Below, piece after piece: positions 13,482 through 16,106 of a stretch of DNA of 16,106 bases. The notes below the pieces were generated by a model. That model ran no database searches. It was not told the origin of the DNA and saw only the letters and a list, made by a program, of their open reading frames with translations. Position 1 is the stretch's first letter; every line of letters starts with the position of its first letter. The position numbers and the translations under genes were made by a program. Source of the stretch: an uncultured Oscillospiraceae bacterium. Lineage in GTDB: Bacteria; Bacillota; Clostridia; Oscillospirales; Oscillospiraceae. The stretch lies in NCBI GenBank assembly GCA_910584835.1, contig CAJUEG010000060.1, positions 1 to 16,106 of the forward strand. Direction: 5' to 3'.

Positions 13482-13694
13482 TTACCTCCCAGGAGCCGCA
13501 TTGGCCTCGGTCTGAGGCGGGACGCCCAACTGCTCCAAAAGTGCCGGGACGTTGACGTAGTACGTCGGGCCGCTCTTGATGTGGGGCACACTGCCATCCT
13601 TGCACCCCTTACGCAAGAAATACTGGCTCAGGCCCGTAGTTTTGCAGGCGTCGGGGATCTTCTGGAACGGCGCCGTCGCTTTGCTGTTCGCCAT
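13482..13694 (-). CDS. excisionase-like HTH protein
   Basis: 70 residues, MANSKATAPFQKIPDACKTTG... It is a single winged-helix MerR/Xis-like domain (IPDACKTTGLSQYFLRKGCK, then IKSGPTYYVNVPALLEQLG), the fold used by many excisionases and small phage DNA-binding proteins. The start at 13694 is chosen by AAAGGGG 8 bases upstream and one-base spacing from the preceding stop. Being second in the leftward operon, it would be made when the repressor is lifted, which suits a role in excision with int2. A purely regulatory role is equally possible. Confidence 0.75.
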   Translation of the reverse strand: MANSKATAPFQKIPDACKTTGLSQYFLRKGCKDGSVPHIKSGPTYYVNVPALLEQLGVPPQTEANAAPGR

Positions 13695-13695
13695 G

Positions 13696-13881
13696 TTACT
13701 GTGCCCCTTTCTGGGCCGCAATAGCCTTGACCGCCCCCAAAAGGGTCTGCTGCTTTTCCTTGGGGAGCTCCTTTCGCATCTGGCGTGAAAGGGTCGTGTC
13801 CGCCATGCCGCAGTAGTCAGCGACCTCCCACAGCCTGACGCCCGCTCGTTTCGCCGCCACTCTGACAGCCTCATTTGCCAT
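13696..13881 (-). CDS. Cro-like HTH protein, first gene of the leftward operon
   Basis: 61 residues, MANEAVRVAAKRAGVRLWEV... It is a compact helix-turn-helix (VRLWEVADYCGMADTTLSRQMRKEL) of a type common directly opposite phage repressors. AAGGAGG lies 8 bases before the ATG. It is transcribed from a consensus promoter (13941-13969) that overlaps the repressor promoter, so it is the likely antagonist of the repressor at 14035-14772. One base separates its stop from the next ATG. Confidence 0.8.
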   Translation of the reverse strand: MANEAVRVAAKRAGVRLWEVADYCGMADTTLSRQMRKELPKEKQQTLLGAVKAIAAQKGAQ

Positions 13882-13911
13882 AAAAAAGCCTCCTTATTTT
13901 CAAAATTCTTC

Positions 13912-13940
13912 TTGACGCTCTGTTTGTCGTCTGTTAAGAT
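13912..13940 (+). promoter_or_regulatory. promoter of the repressor-integrase operon
   Basis: TTGACG (13912-13917) and TAAGAT (13935-13940) are 17 bp apart, giving a start near 13947. It overlaps the leftward promoter almost completely. Confidence 0.65.
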
Positions 13941-13969
13941 ATTATAAGCAACAAGAATAATAATGTCAA
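13941..13969 (-). promoter_or_regulatory. strong leftward promoter of the Cro-replication operon
   Basis: On the minus strand a perfect TTGACA (13964-13969) and a perfect TATAAT (13941-13946) are separated by 17 bp. Its -10 abuts the -10 of the rightward promoter. Flanking inverted repeats CTTGAC/GTCAAG and CGCTCT/AGAGCG lie at 13911-13921 and 13965-13980 and may be operators. Confidence 0.85.
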
Positions 13970-14034
13970 GAGATAGAGCGAAAAAATTTTATTCGTACAG
14001 AAAACGAGCGTTTTTGATTTGTGGAGGTGGCACT

Positions 14035-14772
14035 ATGCAACAAAAAGAGGGGCGCTTGCCCGTGATGAAAGAACGTCTGAAAGAACTGCAAGGGGATATG
14101 TCAGCAACCGATTTTGCCAAAAAGATAGGCTTATCCCGCCAGACGGTGGGATTTTATCTCAACGGTGACAGAATCCCTGATTCCGAAACTCTGATACAGA
14201 TTTGCCAAAATTGCCATGTGTCTGCGGACTGGCTGCTCGGCCTGTCAACTGAAAGGACCTTGGACAGCTCCGCACAAAGCGCAAGCCGATACACTGGTCT
14301 GTCCGGGGAGGTTGTGGCGTTTCTGCACGATTGCCCCGATCCCCTCACCCGTAGCTTTTACCGAAAATTTCTTGACAGCCTTGTCCTTAACAGCGAACAC
14401 CTATCAGAACTCCCCCAGCTTATCCTTGATGCCGCTCAGGCTTTTGTTGTGGCCAAACAGGAGCGCAACAGAGGCGACATCAAGCGAGAAGTCGAAAACC
14501 GTATTTCAGCTTTATCCAAAGACGGCTCCGGCTACACCATTTCAGCTGAAAAAGCTGAAAAGTTCTTTTTGAATCAGGCCCGGGAGGAAATAAACCATAG
14601 CGTTAAATTTGCCATTGATGAATTGCACTGCGACGCCATAAAGGCCTTTGAAAAATCCGGCCAGATAGATCCCAGCAGTTTCGCATGGATAGTCGTTGAT
14701 GAAAGCGATTTGGACGGCCCAAGGCCAGAGGAGGGAGTGCGTGATGCCGTCAACCAGGAAGAAAACCAATAA
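14035..14772 (+). CDS. CI-like XRE repressor of element 2
   Basis: 245 residues. An N-terminal XRE helix-turn-helix (about 12-70: MSATDFAKKIGLSRQTVGFYLNGDRIPD, held here as residues 22-49, then SADWLLGLS) is followed by a long helical C-terminal region with no visible peptidase motif. Induction by LexA-type self-cleavage is therefore not indicated. The start at 14035 has GGAGGTGG 6 bases upstream; the frame continues to 13963, but that part is the promoter region. It probably represses the strong leftward promoter and keeps the element integrated. Its end overlaps int2 by 29 bases, so repressor and integrase are co-transcribed. The gene is less GC-rich than the integrase behind it. Confidence 0.85.
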   Translation: MQQKEGRLPVMKERLKELQGDMSATDFAKKIGLSRQTVGFYLNGDRIPDSETLIQICQNCHVSADWLLGLSTERTLDSSAQSASRYTGLSGEVVAFLHDCPDPLTRSFYRKFLDSLVLNSEHLSELPQLILDAAQAFVVAKQERNRGDIKREVENRISALSKDGSGYTISAEKAEKFFLNQAREEINHSVKFAIDELHCDAIKAFEKSGQIDPSSFAWIVVDESDLDGPRPEEGVRDAVNQEENQ

Positions 14773-15943
14773 GGCCGGTCAGGTGTTCTATGAAATCCGG
14801 GTGAGCCGGGGCCGGGGAAAATCCTACCTGACGCGGCGGTGGTACCCCCCGGAAGGATGGAGCCAGAAAGCCATCGACCGGGAGCTTGCCAACGTCGCCG
14901 CCGAGTTTGAGCGTCAGAGCGACGCCGGAGAGGTCATCACCAGGGCAGAGCAGCGGGAACGGGAGGCGGAGGCCGAGCGGGAGGCCGCAAAGATACTCAC
15001 GCTGCGCCAGTATGGGGAGCGGGTGTTCATGCCGGCCAAGACCGTCACCATGAGCGAGAACGCCCGCGCCAGCTATCAGGGCAACCTTGCCCGATGGATA
15101 TATCCCGCCCTGGGTGATGTGAAACTCCCGGAGATCACCCCGGCCCAGCTGTCTGCGCTGCTGCTGTCTATGCAGGCGCAGGGCAAAGCTCAGGGAACCG
15201 TGCTGAAGGTCTACACCGTCCTGCAAGGCCTGTTCAAAATGGCCTACCGCTCTGACACGATCCCGCTCAATCCGATGGACAAAGTGGATCGTCCAAAGCC
15301 CCGGAAGGATGAGCAGCCGAAAGAGGAGGAGGAAAAGGCGTATACGGCCCCGGAGCTCCACCGCATCCTCCAGTGCCTGAAAGGGGAGCCTCTGAAATGG
15401 CGCTGCTATGTTTCCCTGGTCGCTGATACAGGTGTCCGGCGCGGGGAGGCTTGCGGCATCCAGTGGGCCGACATTGATTTTAAGGCCGGTACCATCACGT
15501 TCCGCCACAATCTCCAGTACACTCCGGCCGCAGGTGTCTACGACACATCCACCAAGGGCAAGCGCGCCCGCACGGTGGACGTAGGCCCTCACGTTCTGGA
15601 ACTGCTTCAGCAGCTGCGGGAGGCACAGGCCAGCTCCGCAATCTCAAAGTGGGTATTCACCAAGGAGGGCAGCCCGGAGCCGATGCACCCGCAAACGCCT
15701 ACGGAGTATTTTCACTCTTTCGGGGAGCGGTATGGCATTGAGGACTTCCACCCGCACAAGCTCCGGCACACGTCGGCCAGCGTTGCCCTCACCAATGGCG
15801 CAGACCTGATCTCCGTCAGTGAGCGCCTGGGCCATAAAGACCCGGCCACCACCGCCCGTATCTACGCCCACGCAAACCAGGAGAGCATACGCCGGGCCGG
15901 TCAGATCGTCCGAGACGCCATAGAAAAAGCCGGGCAGGGTTGA
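14744..15943 (+). CDS. int: tyrosine site-specific recombinase (integrase of element 2)
   Basis: 399 residues from the ATG at 14744 (MPSTRKKTNKAGQVFYEIRV), preceded by GAGGGAG. An N-terminal arm-binding domain (about 1-60), a charged helical linker (about 60-85), a core-binding domain (about 85-180) and a catalytic domain (about 200-390) are visible. Catalytic residues are R232 in TGVRRGE, probably K271, H338 and R341 in HPHKLRHT, H364 in LGHKD, and Y374 in RIYAHA. All are present, so it should be active. It reads towards the tRNA-Thr end at 16061, and the arm-type repeats at 15970-15991 lie between. It shares a locus but little sequence with int1, and its arm sites differ, so the two integrases should act on different arm sequences at the same tRNA core. 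Confidence 0.95.
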   Translation: MPSTRKKTNKAGQVFYEIRVSRGRGKSYLTRRWYPPEGWSQKAIDRELANVAAEFERQSDAGEVITRAEQREREAEAEREAAKILTLRQYGERVFMPAKTVTMSENARASYQGNLARWIYPALGDVKLPEITPAQLSALLLSMQAQGKAQGTVLKVYTVLQGLFKMAYRSDTIPLNPMDKVDRPKPRKDEQPKEEEEKAYTAPELHRILQCLKGEPLKWRCYVSLVADTGVRRGEACGIQWADIDFKAGTITFRHNLQYTPAAGVYDTSTKGKRARTVDVGPHVLELLQQLREAQASSAISKWVFTKEGSPEPMHPQTPTEYFHSFGERYGIEDFHPHKLRHTSASVALTNGADLISVSERLGHKDPATTARIYAHANQESIRRAGQIVRDAIEKAGQG

Positions 15944-15962
15944 CCTGCTCGGCTTGATTTTT
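15927..15962 (+). terminator. terminator of the repressor-int2 operon
   Basis: AAGCCGGGCAGG pairs with CCTGCTCGGCTT (12 bp, one G-T) around GTTGA, followed by GATTTTTCTT. The integrase stop codon forms part of the loop, so the left arm is coding. Confidence 0.85.
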
Positions 15963-15969
15963 CTTGTCG

Positions 15970-15991
15970 GTATGGGTTTCTGTATGGGTTT
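15970..15991. repeat. arm-type repeats of integrase 2, right end
   Basis: GTATGGGTTT occurs at 15970-15979 and 15982-15991, 12 bp apart. The same pair is found at 2248-2268 near the other end of the element. Confidence 0.7.
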
Positions 15992-16023
15992 TTGCCCCGT
16001 GCTGGGAGTTCGTCAGAACGGCA

Positions 16024-16059
16024 AGAAACCCGCTATCCCTTGCGGGACAACGGGTTTCT
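16024..16059 (-). terminator. terminator downstream of the right tRNA-Thr copy
   Basis: AGAAACCCG pairs with CGGGTTTCT (9 bp), enclosing a TCCC/GGGA inner hairpin, directly beyond the CCA end of the tRNA. It would terminate the tRNA transcript on the minus strand; the following tail (TGCCG) is poor in T. Confidence 0.55.
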
Positions 16060-16060
16060 C

Positions 16061-16106
16061 TGGAGCTGCTACCCAGATTTGAACTGGGGACCTCATCCTT
16101 ACCAAA
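16061..16106 (-). tRNA. tRNA-Thr(GGT), 3' half visible, cut by the window edge
   Basis: Minus strand: anticodon loop TTGGTAA (GGT anticodon), GGATG, variable AGGTC, T arm CCCAG-TTCAAAT-CTGGG, acceptor TAGCAGC, then TCCA with encoded CCA. The 5' half would lie beyond 16106. If present there, this is the functional host tRNA restored by element 2; otherwise it is another displaced fragment. It differs from the copy at 2061-2106 only at the closing T-stem pair (C-G here, T-A there). Confidence 0.8.

Larger units (their letters stand above)
2107..16060. mobile_element. integrative element 2: reduced prophage or phage satellite, about 14 kb
   Basis: It is bounded by two tRNA-Thr 3' halves in the same orientation (2061-2106 and 16061-16106) and by shared arm-type repeats at both ends. 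It holds an integrase, a repressor, a Cro-like protein, an excisionase-like protein, a replication protein, a DnaC-type loader, a sigma factor, an ArpU-like regulator, a tape measure protein, an XRE-Fic pair and four small unknown genes. There is no terminase, portal, capsid, baseplate, lysis, relaxase or conjugation gene. The exact crossover base inside the 46-bp core cannot be set from sequence alone; the anticodon-loop end (about 2095-2106) is most usual for tRNA-directed integrases. Confidence 0.85.

Noticed and set aside
14750..15592. 280-codon open frame on the minus strand
   Set aside because: Shadow of int2, whose catalytic motifs are unmistakable on the plus strand.

Overview
The window looks like chromosomal DNA of a GC-rich gut Clostridia species, probably of the Oscillospiraceae. 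This rests on high GC content, strong AGGAGG-type ribosome binding sites, and protein families typical of clostridial phages and integrative elements (DUF6809, DUF6291-type replication proteins, TP901-like tape measure). It contains no housekeeping gene. The species assignment is inference.

Layout. Two integrative elements sit head to tail at a tRNA-Thr(GGT) locus. Positions 1-2060 are the right end of element 1: the tail of an unidentified gene, a DUF6809 gene, a tyrosine integrase (int1), its terminator, a cluster of arm-type repeats, and a displaced 3' half of tRNA-Thr (2061-2106, minus strand). Element 2 fills about 2107-16060. It ends with its own integrase (int2), paired arm-type repeats, and a second tRNA-Thr 3' half (16061-16106) cut by the window edge. 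Matching GTATGGGTTT repeats near both ends (2248-2284 and 15970-15991) mark these as the two ends of one element.

Element 2. On the right, a repressor and int2 run rightwards. A Cro-like gene, an excisionase-like gene, a small ORF, a replication protein and a DnaC-type loader run leftwards. The two directions start from promoters that overlap almost completely. The leftward genes continue with a complete sigma-70-type factor, an ArpU/RinA-like HTH protein, a 1191-residue tail tape measure protein and a 124-residue partner. No terminase, portal, capsid, tail tube, baseplate or lysis gene is present. In the left third, a divergent control region with three 20-bp operators spaced exactly 34 bp apart lies between an XRE-Fic toxin-antitoxin-like pair (leftward) and a rightward operon of four small genes of unknown function. 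The last 840 bp before the left end are non-coding and dense in palindromes and repeats.

Interpretation. Element 2 has control, replication, integration and late-type regulatory functions, but only one structural phage gene. It is either a strongly reduced prophage or a phage satellite that supplies its own tape measure to a helper. Dispersed repeat families sit at the module boundaries: an 83-87 bp repeat in three copies, and a palindrome-plus-hairpin unit in four copies. The tape-measure cassette is bracketed by direct copies of the second family. Together these are the main unexplained features.
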